From Pollenia angustigena (Eukaryota; Arthropoda; Insecta; Diptera; Polleniidae): a stretch of 64,000 nt of DNA. The translations under genes were made by a program, and so were the position numbers. The DNA is taken from positions 316,416,709-316,480,708 of the forward strand of contig OV884056.1 of NCBI GenBank assembly GCA_930367215.1, given 5' to 3'. This document shows positions 44,338-55,439 of this stretch, one piece after another (position 1 is the first letter of the stretch; every line of letters begins with the position of its first letter). Under the pieces are notes generated by a model. It made no database searches. It worked only from the letters and a program-made list of their open reading frames with translations, and had not been told where the DNA came from.

Positions 44338-45064
44338 GTATTTTTTTTTAAATTGATAAACATATAATAAAGGGTGGTAAAACCATAATCCACGATAATT
44401 TTGAGTCACCTTAACGTCAAGTTTTTTGCGCAACTTTTATTAACCTTTCTTAGTTTCAGTATTTAATAATTAAGCAGCGCGTTAAGATTGTTAAAGCCTT
44501 TTCCGAAAATGGGCGTTCAATCAAAATGAAAGGAATGCTACGAAAATAATTGTTATTATGCTAGTGATGAGTATATAAAGAAAACGTTACAAAATGGGTT
44601 CGTACCCCTTGAGGCCTTCCTAAACCTCGATAGTCAAGGTTTTATCAAAACGAAACTGGCACTCCTATATTTTACCACATTTATAGAAGAGCCAACATAA
44701 AGAATGTATATAGCAAAGAACTTACAACACAAAAAAACAAATTTGATACTAGCGTTTACGCAGCGGATAAATTTTATTTTTTGATTTTAGTTTTTATTTC
44801 TCTAAAATATATAAGTAAGGTTTTTTAAAAATTTTTTCTATGCATTTAGTTATATAGAAATATATAAGTCGTATTATTAGGAATTAATATATATTATCCA
44901 AAAAATTATAATAACATATAGAAAATACTTGAGAACCCGTTTATGGGACTGTGTATAATAACTAAGTTATATTTCTACTATTTGTTTATTAATAATTAAT
45001 TATTTTTTTTTTTGTTCAAATAAACTTTAATAAAAAATTCATTTCGTGCACATCGTGATTTTTT

Positions 45065-45345
45065 TTTGGTCAGCATAATCGACCAAATGTTTCCACAACC
45101 GGGAGAATTGTGCGGAAATTTCAGCAAACCGGGAATGTAGGAAATGGGAAAACATATGTGCATGCTCGCCCAGTTAGTTCTGCGGCTGGCGGCGTTATCG
45201 GTCCGTACTTCTTCGAAAATGTGGTCGGCCAAGCAATTACCGTGAATGGTGTTCGCTATCGCGAGATGATAACGGACTTCCTACAGCCAGAAATTGAGGA
45301 AATGGACCTTGACGATATGTTTCTAGATTTTTACTGGTCAAACGG
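45065..45345 (+). pseudogene. Tc1/mariner-superfamily transposase remnant
   Basis: One frame reads FGQHNRPNVSTTGRIVRKF then QQTGNVGN, the helix-turn-helix region, and jumps to ENVVGQAITVNGVRYREM and DFLQPEIEEMDLDDM, the region before the second catalytic Asp. The middle of the protein and everything after the DDM block are missing, so it is an internally deleted and truncated IS630/Tc1/mariner-type copy lying inside the hAT element. Confidence 0.65.
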
Positions 45346-45565
45346 TTTCTTGATACCGTTACTGCTGCTCCAGCTTTGGAAAATAATCAAAAATTTAGGA
45401 TTAATTTCAATACCAAAGGGAAACGATTACTTTTGACCGATACCGACTATTTTTTTACCGATACTACTTGGTAGTCGGTTGCTTAGTATCCATTACAAAA
45501 ATACTTAGTACTTATATAAAAGTATCGAATATGTACTTGTTTTTACTCGTATCGTTTAATCCCTA

Positions 45566-46110
45566 GTCGTGCTTAACTCCCAATTTTCATTCTTAATAAA
45601 AACACTACATTTTTTGGCTGATGGGATAAGCTATTCCTATGCGCATTTCACTGGTTGCTTAGGCAAGATCGTCAGAGAAGAATTTATATTGGAGTTTGAG
45701 TTTGAGGTGAAAATTAAAAAGTTAAAGTCGAGTTTAGGTCTTGAATTTAAGGTCTATAGACTTAGAAGGAGAGGTGCTATAGGTTCCCAAATTAGGACAT
45801 CTCAGGTAAACTAAAAACGATCCTTAATTCTTAATTTTAGCTGGATGCTAAAAATAGTTTTTTAGAGAAATGCGCTTGCCGAGTACTCCATAATTGGTCC
45901 AGTATTTTGTAAATATAAGACTCAAATTTATCATAATTTGTTTGAAATATGTTTTTGTGAATTATCAACAAGATTTTGTTTGTCGTGCTTAATTCCTAAT
46001 TTTTATTTTTGATAAAAACACTGAAATTTATTGCTGATGGGATAAGCTATTAATATACGCTTTCACTGGTTGCATAGGCCAGATCATCAGGAAACTTCAT
46101 CCAAAGATCT
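45566..46110 (+). repeat. Duplicated locus (tandem copy ~0.4 kb apart)
   Basis: TTTTGTTTGTCGTGCTTAA, AAAAACACT, GCTGATGGGATAAGCTATT and TTTCACTGGTTGC occur at 45,567-45,680 (after the hAT) and again at 45,974-46,090. The first copy is split by the hAT element, the second is intact. Confidence 0.8.
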
Positions 46111-46295
46111 AAGAAAATTTAAAGATTAATACAAGTAAATTCACTTAACAGTTTTATTTGTATAATATCATGTACAAGTAAATTTTGGCCATGACTTTGT
46201 CTGAGGTGGTCCATTCGGACGGTCCAATTTTGGGCGAATCGTTCGACTTTGTATGACCCGATATGTGTATAATAATTGTGCAATATGAATACTAA

Positions 46296-46614
46296 AGCAG
46301 CTCATACACTTGCAAGAAAATTGTTCAATATTACGTATTGTACAATTATATCGCCAATGTGTATGCGATATTCGATGGTAGCACAATATATTGGCAACAA
46401 TCAAAAGAATTTTGATTTTATTGCACAACGAAAAGAAAGTGAAATGTGTTGGCAACATTATACAATACTGTTTATGTTATTCCTATAGTTTATGTTCACC
46501 TTTTTATTGAATGAATGAAACCATTGTGCGACTTTTTGCATAATATAGGACAAAATTGAAAAAATATGGCGAATATCATATATGTACAATAATCTTGCAA
46601 GTGTATCGGCCGAT
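46296..46614. mobile_element. Harbinger-like MITE, copy 2
   Basis: 319 bp; ends AGCAGCTCATACACTTGCAA and (inverse) ATCGGCCGATACACTTGCAA, TAA on each side; same family as 38,209-38,511. Confidence 0.8.
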
Positions 46615-46617
46615 TAA

Positions 46618-47149
46618 GACCCGTGCTTGGTAGCCATTATATTTCTAAAAAACACTAATTTTAGGGAATTTTCGGCTGTTTTTTGGGAATCGTTTTGTAA
46701 GTTTAATAAACTTTTGAGCTGGTTTGTATTAAGCATTAAAACATGTATTTACTTGTAAAATTTCATTAAATAATATTAGCTAACAAAGATTTTATTATAT
46801 AAATTAAAATTAATATTGTTTACAAAAATTGTATTAGTTTATGAAATCTAGACACCCTTTGATGTATAATATGTCTACTTTGTAATAACACTTGTTATCA
46901 TTGTATTATGTGAAGAATTATTTTTTATGTAGATAGCACTTTTTTACCAAAAAAAAACGTCTGTGTTAGATAGCACAAAACAACATTTATGAAAAAAAAC
47001 GTTTTGGAAAAATTTTTTTTTTTCAAATTTCAATGATCCTTCCGACAGTGAACACGTTTCTATAAAAAAAATTTTTTAAAAATTTCAGATAGCACTATTT
47101 GAAAAATAACTCTCGATATAGAATTGATAAATTTTTTTTAACCTTGTTA
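46618..47149. other. Non-coding, no gene seen
   Basis: AT-rich with AAAAAAACGT and TAGATAGCAC short repeats; nothing else was recognised. Confidence 0.5.
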
Positions 47150-48060
47150 TATCCTCCATCCCAATTAGTTGTGAAGAGGGTATACTAAGTTTGTCATTCC
47201 GTGTGAAACTTTCTTATTATTCATCTCAGACCCCATAAAGTATATATATTCTGGGTCCTTGAGTAATTCTAACCGATTTAGCCATGTCCGGCTGTCTGTC
47301 CGTCTGTTGAAAACACGCTCATTTTCGAAAAACTCAAAAGAAATAAAAACACTAATTGTCAAATTGCTTGTAGTTATCCTAAGCAGTTTGGGATTGAAAT
47401 CCAGCAAAATCGGTTTGGTAGGATCAGAGCTATGAATCAAAAAAAATTGATAATTTTGTTACAAAAAGTAACATAAATTATGGAAAACTGCACGGAATGA
47501 TATAAGATTTTGCAAAAATTTGTTTCATTCAACCGGAAATCACGCTGTAAAATTTCGTGAAGATCCGTCCATAATTTAGTACGCCTAAAATTATAATTAA
47601 TAATGCTATCATAACAAAATTTGGCTCGTTACAGTTTTACAGGACTAGAAACAAGACTGTAAAATTTCGTGAAGATCGGTTTATAATTTACCCTAGGCCT
47701 CACATAAACCGTACTCCCGGAGAACAGTTTAGTCTACCTAAAATCATAATTAATAATGCTATCATAACAAAATTTGGTAGATCACAGTTTTATGGAGCTA
47801 GAAATAAGACTAAGAAATTTAGTGAAGATCGGTCCATAATTTACCCTAGGCCCTATATAAACCGTACTCCCGGAAAACAGTTTAGTACGCCTAAAATCCT
47901 AATTAATAATGCTATCATAACAAAATTTGGTACATCACAGTTCTATAGGACTACAAACAAGACTGTAAAATTTCGTAAAGATCGGTCGTTAATTGACCCT
48001 AGGCCCCATATAAACCCTACTACCGAAAAACAGTTTAGTACGCCTAAAATCATAATTTAA
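47150..48060 (-). mobile_element. DINE-1-like repeat with central tandem repeats
   Basis: The plus strand reads GACCCCATAAAGTATATATA (47,229), then GTCTGTCCGTCTGTT: the inverse of the 42,190-42,300 core, with the GTCY tract. Beyond it lies a 153-bp tandem array. The far end is lost or separated by the Helitron and LINE that follow; a lone matching end is at 54,858-54,915. Confidence 0.6.
47578..48060 (-). repeat. 153-bp tandem repeat, three units
   Basis: TAGTACGCCTAAAAT starts at 47,578, 47,730 (as TAGTCTACCTAAAAT), 47,883 and 48,036, a period of 152-153 bp, each unit containing AATGCTATCATAACAAAATT and GACCCTAGGCC-type text. A partial unit precedes 47,578. The length matches the ~150-bp central repeats reported in drosophilid DINE elements. 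Confidence 0.85.
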
Positions 48061-48067
48061 TTATTTA

Positions 48068-48235
48068 CTAGTTGACCCGACAGACGTTGTCCTGTCCAAA
48101 TTAAGAAAAATGTTTGCGTTCGAATTTTAAAATCCGTTGAAAAGATACGAACCTTTGAAAGAAAAATTAGTCAAATCGATGGAGCCGTTTTCTGATTTTA
48201 GGTAAATCGAAAACAAGTGGGAGTTAGAGTGGGCG
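48068..48235 (-). mobile_element. Helitron 3' end, minus strand
   Basis: On the minus strand a hairpin GACAG/CTGTC (48,096-48,079) is followed by GGGTCAA and terminal CTAG, then T outside: a canonical Helitron terminus closely related to the one at 14,637. The body is cut short at about 48,235 where the GC-richer LINE begins. Confidence 0.6.
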
Positions 48236-48596
48236 GCCCTCGCGAATGGGTAGTCATCTTGCCGCGATGCGAGGGCTTTAGTACAAGGACGTTAAGAGTT
48301 ATGCTGGCGATAGTGACGTCATTCAAGACCGGTAGGGCCTACCATGCCAGAAGGGTCTAAACCGAGTACGAACCAAGAACTACCCCCACCCCTGTCTATT
48401 AGCGTCTGTTTCTCCTAGTTGGAGCGGCTAGTGACTATGCGTCCGCTGGCCTTTTACGGTCAACTGTTAGGCCTTCTGAAGGCCGTCGGTCCGCAATAAA
48501 ATACATCAGTGTCTGTTCTTATATTGAGCGGCTGATGGTCTGCGCCTGTCTCCAGAGGAGCGGCAGGTATTCTGTTGCCTGGCAGTTAGGCATAAA

Positions 48597-49973
48597 ATGT
48601 CCGAAAATTCATGCCCTAAGTATCCGGCAAAGGGCTTCATAATCCCCGGAGACCCTACTACTACAGCGTCGGTATCAGGCTGTAGTATGTTGAATGCTAC
48701 TGAGACCTCGTCTAGCAAGGTGGTTGCGCCAGGCTCTGCTAGACGGTTAGCTACTAGTGCGCAAAAACTCACGACTAAGCCTTTAGGCGGTCGTAAACCA
48801 AGCTTGGTACAGGGTTCTTCGAAACCAGGTACCTCTAAGGCTTCCCAGGTCCGGACGGGAGAAAAACCTGTCAAAACCCCTTCCTCGGGTGCTGGCTTGA
48901 CGGTACAGACTCAGTCTGCCAGAAATCCAGTTTCCCATGTGCCGAAACCTGTGCAAAGAGAGCACACGAAGAATGATTCGATGCCCTCTGATGCACCTCC
49001 CTTAGCCTCTACGGCACTTATCAAAAAACCCTAAAGGCACATAAATGCATCCAAACGGGCCTTCACAACCAGGCGCTCCGCCTACAAAATCATTAGCCGA
49101 CTTGGTGAAAAACCGGTTGGTGAGCTCACTGAGCAGGAAAAAACTTCTCTTCAGTGGGCAAAAACCCATATTGAGGGTTTAAAACGTGGATCTCCCATTG
49201 CAAATGAAGGCAATCCTGAACGGAATCCAACCGAAGCAGCGCCAAAACGGCAACGGTCAGGGGAGGACACACTTCCACCTCATTTGGGCGATCATTGACC
49301 GCAACGCCAGTGACGGCACCATTTCATCCAAGAACTGGAAGCTGGTTGTCGTCGCACTTAGTAGGGCGTTCCTAAAAGTCTAAAGGGGTAGCCCTGGACC
49401 ACCACCACAATATGAAGATGCCGGCTGGTATCAAGGTCACATTAAACTGATAGCATGTGCAGATGAGCATTCAGCGCTGCTGTACAAGGATGCCGTGGTG
49501 TCCCTGGGGGAAGTTTGGCAGGGCGCTAAGATTGAGGCAATACCTCTGGCCGATGTACCGCAAAGGCCCAGATCTATTGCCACACAGGACTGGAAAGTAG
49601 TGAGGATTTCTGAATCTGTTGAAGAGTCCAGGAAGGCCACTGTCATAATAAACAGTGACTCTCTGCCGTCACTTCGAAGACACAGGGGAAGATATTCTAT
49701 GGATTTGGAACTGTCTTCCTCCGAGTCTACAAAGGTGATGACAAAGGGAAGCCTCAAGCTCCGGTGACGACCACAACAGCAACAGCATCAACGGAGCATA
49801 TGGAAGACGATTCCGCTACGTCATCGGCCAATGAAGACACTCAATCGGTCAGTGGACTTGTGGGTTACTTCTTTGGCAAGATGGAAGTGGCGGACGATGA
49901 GGACATCCTTCTGGAATCGGATGACGACCCAGAGGATGCCAACGTCACAGTCGTCCATAGCGATGAACTATGA
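48597..49973 (+). pseudogene. LINE ORF1 (broken)
   Basis: It opens with ATG at 48,597 and a Ser/Pro/Thr-rich N-terminus, is shifted after 49,034, continues near 49,186-49,383 and again at 49,420-49,767 with DAGWYQGHIKLIACADEHSA and LADVPQRPRSIATQDW, which resembles the DUF4780-type RNA-binding domain of LOA ORF1 (from memory, unverified). It ends in an acidic tail (49,764-49,973). At least three frameshifts split it. The final TGA overlaps the ORF2 start as ATGA. Confidence 0.65.
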
Positions 49974-52900
49974 TGAAGGTTACACAAATCAACATTCATC
50001 ACTCTAAAGCGGCGTCAGCTGCCCTTCTCCTCCGATTGGCTTCAGGCACGGAGGAGCTTATATGTATCCAAGAACCATTGTTGTATAGAGACAGGGTTTG
50101 CGGACTCAGTTTAGACGGCTATAGTACTCTGTACGCAGCCGATCAAGGTAAGACCAGGGCTTGTGTTATGGTCAAAAACATTCTTAAAGCTTTCATTCTT
50201 TATGATTTTAGCGATAAGGACACCTGCACTGTCGCAGTAGAATGTAATACCAGAACAGTTTGATTTATGAGCTGCTACATGGCACATGACCAGGGTGCTA
50301 ATCCTCCAAACTCCACAACCAGGAAGGCGATGTCGTATGCCAACAGGCGCAACATCCCCTAATAATATGTGCTGATGCTAATGCACATCAACCGTCTGGG
50401 GAAGCTCGGACGTCAATCCACGAGGTGAGTCGCTTTTGTACTTCATAGTGGAAAATGAACTAACAGTAGTTAATAGGGGTAGTGAGCCCACCTTTATTGT
50501 GACTAACAGAAGGGAGGTTCTTGATGTTACGCTTATTAGTGATAAGTTCGCGGATATGATTAGCGGTTGGAACGTGTCAAAGGACTGTTCCTTTTCTGAT
50601 CACATGTATATTGATTTAAATTTTTCCTTTAGAGTTGATTCAGCTAAACCCTACACGAATAGAAGAAGGACCAATTGGTCTATCTATGCGAGTGTACTTG
50701 GGGACAAGCTGCCTATGAGCCCGGTTCTCATAGACAGTGTGTCCATGCTCGACTCCGCAGTGGAGTCATTGACTGGTGTCTTAATTGAGGCAACAAACGA
50801 ATCCTGTAAAAGAATCGACAGGAAGGGCAAAGCTAAGCCCATATGGTGGAATGCGGAGATTGCTGAAAAACGCAAAGAAAGCAGGAAACTCTTTAATGAG
50901 GCAAAACGTAATGGTGTTTGGAACAATTACAAGTCCTCAGTAAATGGATTCAAAAATCTTATAAGGAATGCTTAGAGACAGTCATGGAGGAAATTCTGCA
51001 GCGACGCGGAAAACTCCTCGGAGACAAGTCGGCTACGTAAGATTGTATCCTCTAAACCAGCTATTCCATCGTATATACGGAAGATGGATGGATCCTGGAC
51101 CACAAACAGTCGGGACTCCCTTGAGGTCCTGATGAATACACACTTCCCAGGTTGCACTGATGATGTGCCTAGGGGGTAATATTTAGTGGCACTTGGGATA
51201 TCTCTAATATTCCGATAACTCGCCATCGTCTGGAATGGGCGGTCAAAAGCTTCCATCCCTTTAAATCTCCAGGGCATTATCCCAGCGGACCTACAAAAGA
51301 ACCTGGGAATATTGATGGCATGGCTCTTGGCAATATTTAGAGCCTGCCTGAGTCTCTCACATGTCCCGTCAACTTGGAAAACATATAAGATCGTCTTCAT
51401 CCCCAAGAGTGGGAAGACATCTCACACTATGGCTAAAGACTTTAGACCAATTAGTCTATCCTCCTTTCTACTGAAAACACTGGAGAGGATTTTGGATATT
51501 CATATTAGATCATCGTTAGTACACAATTCCTTGTCACTGGTTCAACACGCCTACACGAAGGGAAGGTCCACGGAAACTGCGCTTCACTCATTGGTGGGCC
51601 ACATAGAGAGATCCCTGCACTACAAGGAATTTTCTTTAGTTGCATTCCTGGATATTGAGGGCGCTTTCAACAACGTTAGACCTGAATCGGTTATTAACGC
51701 AATGAGACATTTGGAAATCAACCCGGCGATTATTCAATTTGTCAGCAGTATCCTGCACTTCAGGCGTGTTGAATCCAACTTGGGCGCCTCGAACATCTCC
51801 AAGGTTGCGACTAGGGGCACCTCTAGTACTCTCACCATTACTTTGGAATCTGAATATGAATACCCTACTCAGGGCCATGGAAAGGACGTGCTGCAGAACG
51901 GTTGCATATGCGGATAACGTTGCAGTTGTGTCTCTGGGTAAAGATCCCAGACTATTGTCTGAACTAATGGAGTCCGCATTGGACGTCCAAACAAAATGGT
52001 GCCAAGGATGTGGACTGGATGTAAATCCTGCCAAAACGGAACTGGTACTTTTCACAAGGAGATACAAAATTCCCGAATTTGATACCCCGAGGATAAAGGG
52101 GATCTCGCTGGAACTGTCTGACAGCGCCAAGTATCTTGGGCTAATATTGGACAGCAAACTGAACTGGAGGATGAACACCATTTCCACGACTAATAAGGCG
52201 GCAACTGCATTATATTGCTGCAAGAGGGCCATTGGCCTAAACTGGGGAATTAACCCGAAAAATTTATATTGGCTATGCGAATGTGTCATTAAACCCATTC
52301 TATTCTACGGGGCAGCTGTTTGGTGGCCGGCGCTCGAGGTAAAGAGTCATCAAACTAGGTTTGAACGTACATTGAGAATGGTGGCGATAGCGGTAACAGG
52401 TGCCATTAGAACAACCCCCTCTAAGGCACTGTTTACGATTTTAAACTGGTTACCACCAGACATTTACCAGGCTAGCTGCGAACGCGGCGGTAAGACTAAG
52501 GGCCACCGGAGCATGGAGGGATTACAATATCAGACATGCTAATATTCTGAACGAAATTAATTGGCACATGGATGTTGATTATGTCACACCCGAGCCAATC
52601 TTTGATCCTGGCTTCACGGTAAGCATTTTGGATAACGTGGTTCACTATGATGACCTACAAATTCCCGCGAACGCGATTCAAATTTTCACAGACGGGTCTA
52701 AAACACTTTATGGTGTCGGTTCCGGCATATACTCCGAGCAGCTAAACTGGAGCATTCCTATAAGGCTGCCGGACCACTGCAGTGTCATTCAGGCCGAGAT
52801 AATGGTCATCCACACAGCCGCGAGACGCATCCGGCACGGTGATATATCTGGAAGGGATATTCACATTATTACCGATAGCAAGGCGGCCATAAGATCCCTG

Positions 52901-53560
52901 GAGAATGTGTTCATCGAGAATTGTCCGAGAATGCCGGATGTCTCTGGAGGAGATAGCGAGACATTCACTGGTCACCCTTAATTGGGTCCCCGGACACAGG
53001 GACATACCGGGGAACCGCATGGCGGATTCGTTGGCGTATGCAGGCACACCTTGAATCGAGACGGTTCAACATATAATGTGGGTATTTCACTCCCAAGGAG
53101 TAAGCAACTCATGGCGCACGAGTTTCATATTATCGCCAGTCAGAGGTGGTACGTTGAAACTACCTGTGGGGAAACCAGGAAAATCTGGCCCATCATAGAT
53201 GAAAAAAGAACACGGCGGGCATTACAGCTGTCCAGACATCATCTTAGGAACCTGATTGCGGTTATAACTGGCCACTGGCCCATTGGGAGGCACGCTCAGA
53301 GGCTGGGGCTCCCTAACAATGACTTATGTAGAAGTTGCGGCGAGGAGGAGGAGGAAGAGTCAACGGAACATCTTCTCTGTAATTGCCCGGCATTCGGAGA
53401 TCTAAGACTCAAAATGTTTGGTCGAAGAGCCCTTGGGGACAAAACTTGTCTCTCTGATGTTGATGTAAACAGGATCCACTTCTTAGCAAAAGCAAGCGAT
53501 TTTGTTGTTGTTCCAGTAGCGGGATCTATTTCAGATACACATTTTTTGACTTGTCGTTGA
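49970..53560 (+). pseudogene. LINE ORF2: APE endonuclease, RT, RNase H (broken)
   Basis: The start ATG is at 49,970. Endonuclease: INIHHSKAAS and CIQEP with catalytic Glu (49,985-50,085), then the SDH motif in CSFSDHMYID near 50,600. RT: FRPISLSSFLLKTLERI (near 51,445), FLDIEGAFNNV (near 51,645), and YADN at 51,908 where YADD is expected, losing a catalytic Asp. RNase H: FTDGSK (52,686), QAEIMVI (52,790), ITDSKAA (52,870), then WVPGHRDIPGN...AD (52,983). Tail CX2C...HX4C near 53,330-53,395. Frameshifts near 50,265, 50,975, 51,830-51,910, 52,500 and 52,980 make it non-functional. Confidence 0.8.
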
Positions 53561-53832
53561 AAAAAAACTGTTTTCTGCATTAATTGGAGCTATAGAATTA
53601 GCTAGCGAAACGTGGGTACCTATTTAAACATGTCAACACAGATATTGGTGACCAGGGAAAGATGTAGGTATGATTTGAATGCCACATCAGTAGTCAGTAG
53701 TACAGATTGAGTAAAAGTGCTAACTATTTCGCATGTCATTAGTGGCGATTGCTTCTTTTTATACCACTGGGATACTTCATTTTACGATTAATTTAATTGA
53801 TATCAAGTACTCATATCAACAACAGTTGTTTA

Positions 53833-53913
53833 TGTGGCTCGATGGCCGAATGGTCTAGCCGCCAGTCTATTTTTAACAATTTTCTGTTAGCTTTGAGGGT
53901 TCGAGTCCCACTA
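53833..53913 (+). pseudogene. tRNA-Leu-like pseudogene or SINE head
   Basis: GATGGCCGAATGGTCTAGCC resembles the D-arm of leucine tRNA and contains an A-box-like TGGCCGAATGG. GGTTCGAGTCC (53,898-53,908) is a perfect B box. A T run follows from 53,914 as a Pol III terminator. The acceptor stem does not pair and the D stem is broken, so it is not a working tRNA. Confidence 0.55.
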
Positions 53914-54857
53914 TTTTTTTTTGGTTTTTAAAATTTTTTTTTAAACTAAAAAGAAATTGAACGGTTTTTGACTTTTTAAAATTTGTTAAATATATTTATA
54001 AATTTTATATACCTACATATATTTTATATATATTTACGCCTTTTAATTTACCCTCTTTTTTATTTTATTTTTATACCCTTTTTTTTAAATTAATTTTGTT
54101 TATAGGTATTTTTCTCTTTTTATAGGTAATTAATTTTGTTTAAATAGTTCCGTTTCATATCTTAAAGATCGGAGCAAATTTTCTTAAATTCTTATTTAAA
54201 TATTCAATTACCTATTCAAAGAATTGAATTTTTGAATTTTGAATTTTTTTTTACTTATTTAGCACGCCAATGCTACAAGACCATTGCATATGTAACAATT
54301 TACCTATAGGTATAAAAGATGTTTTCATCGTTTGCTTTGGGTTTCTTCTTTTTTATTCAAAAGATGTCATCACGAAAACATTTTATAAAGGCAAATCGTC
54401 GTGCCAAAATTTTCTTGACGTAGGTTTATCATAAGAAAAATATTTTGGGAATTTGAATACCTATGTACCTATTTACAATAGCGGTTTTTACCCTTGTGTT
54501 AAGTGTAAATTTCCGTTTTACTTAATTCGATTTTATACTACAAAGTGAGTGGCTTTTTGGTATTTATTGTAAAGTAATGAATTTGCTAAAAAAGAGAGAG
54601 AGAGATAGAAAAAATAAGATTAACAAAGTCTGCAAGGGTATTTTACTATCAATACTGAATACCGCTTATTTCTATAAAACTTCTGCAAGGGAAGACGATT
54701 TGAAGACTTAAACTTTGGCAAAACTGGAAACAGACTTATCTCAATTTTTTGAAACTGTGAAAAACTACGGCACGACGAAATTAAATGTGGCGATAGCTCA
54801 AAATAGATTTATTTACATCCAAAGAACGCTATTTATGTAACTTTCTGTTCTTATCGC
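53914..54857. other. Non-coding, no gene seen
   Basis: T-rich then AT-rich sequence, with GAGAGAGAGAGA near 54,595. Nothing else was recognised. Confidence 0.5.
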
Positions 54858-54915
54858 ACCATGGTGAAGGGTATTTAAGATTCGGCATAGCCGAATATAG
54901 CACTCTTACTTGTTT
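54858..54915 (-). repeat. Lone DINE-1/mini-me-like terminus
   Basis: ACCATGGTGAAGGGTAT, ATTCGGCATAGCCGAAT and AGCACTCTTACTTGTTT are the inverse of the 40,871-40,924 end, almost base for base. Confidence 0.75.
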
Positions 54916-55439
54916 TTAAATGCGTTTGAAATAAGCAAACTAAACTATTTAAACAACATTTTAAATCTTAAGCATATATGTTTTAGTTGTTTTCTAAAAG
55001 AATATTTAATAAAGGGACTAAAACGACCCCTAGACAGATATAGATAGACAAATAGAGGCTTAACACTTGACGCTCTTATTTACGTAGCTCAGTTAATCGT
55101 TATCAAAATATACTTATATGGCATTTGATCAACAAGGGGGTTTTAACTCGAATTTTAATAGATTGCAGCAGGCATATGAAAAATTATTTTACAACCAACG
55201 GTTACCAAAAAGTAAAAAAAGCACGATGTTTTGACAGCGGGTAGATATGAATATTTTATTTTTATTTATTTAAGTCTATGGATTTAAATCCGTACAGACT
55301 ATAATTAAATTACAAACAATATTATTAATTTTTGTACGTATTTAAAAACAAGATAATAAATACTACGTTTAATGATACTGGTACTTAAAGAAAAGTCAAC
55401 TAAATTATACATTTCGTTAAAATCTTTACATATTCTCCA
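54916..55439. other. Non-coding; possible LINE 3' UTR at its end
   Basis: No gene is seen. AGTCTATGGATTTAAATCCG (55,273-55,292) contains a palindrome and may belong to the 3' untranslated part of the minus-strand LINE fragment. Confidence 0.4.

Larger units (their letters stand above)
43457..45565. mobile_element. hAT-type transposon, 2.1 kb, non-autonomous
   Basis: Ends TAGGGATGAAATCGATAC and (inverse) TAGGGATTAAACGATAC, perfect 8-bp duplication GTCGTGCT (43,449-43,456; 45,566-45,573). Both subterminal zones are packed with GTATCGATAC/AGTATCGA motifs (43,465-43,565; 45,440-45,555). Inside are a poly-A retroposon and a Tc1/mariner-like transposase remnant, and no hAT transposase. An uninterrupted paralogous site at 45,972-46,010 confirms the boundaries. 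Confidence 0.92.
48240..53600 (+). mobile_element. LOA/Bilbo-like non-LTR retrotransposon, decayed
   Basis: A GC-richer block with a 5' leader (48,240-48,596), ORF1, and ORF2 made of endonuclease, reverse transcriptase, RNase H and a terminal zinc motif. RNase H after RT with a CCHC-like tail is found in the I/LOA groups. Multiple frameshifts and stops interrupt both frames. The outer limits are approximate; no target duplication or poly-A was identified. Confidence 0.8.

Noticed and set aside
47578..48060. CRISPR-like array
   Set aside because: Repeats are directly adjacent 153-bp units without spacers in a eukaryotic transposon; no cas genes exist in the window.
48506..48874. 122-residue minus-strand frame opposite LINE ORF1
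   Set aside because: Shadow of the GC-rich LINE on the other strand.
51636..52298. 220-residue minus-strand frame
   Set aside because: Antisense to the reverse transcriptase with no motif of its own.
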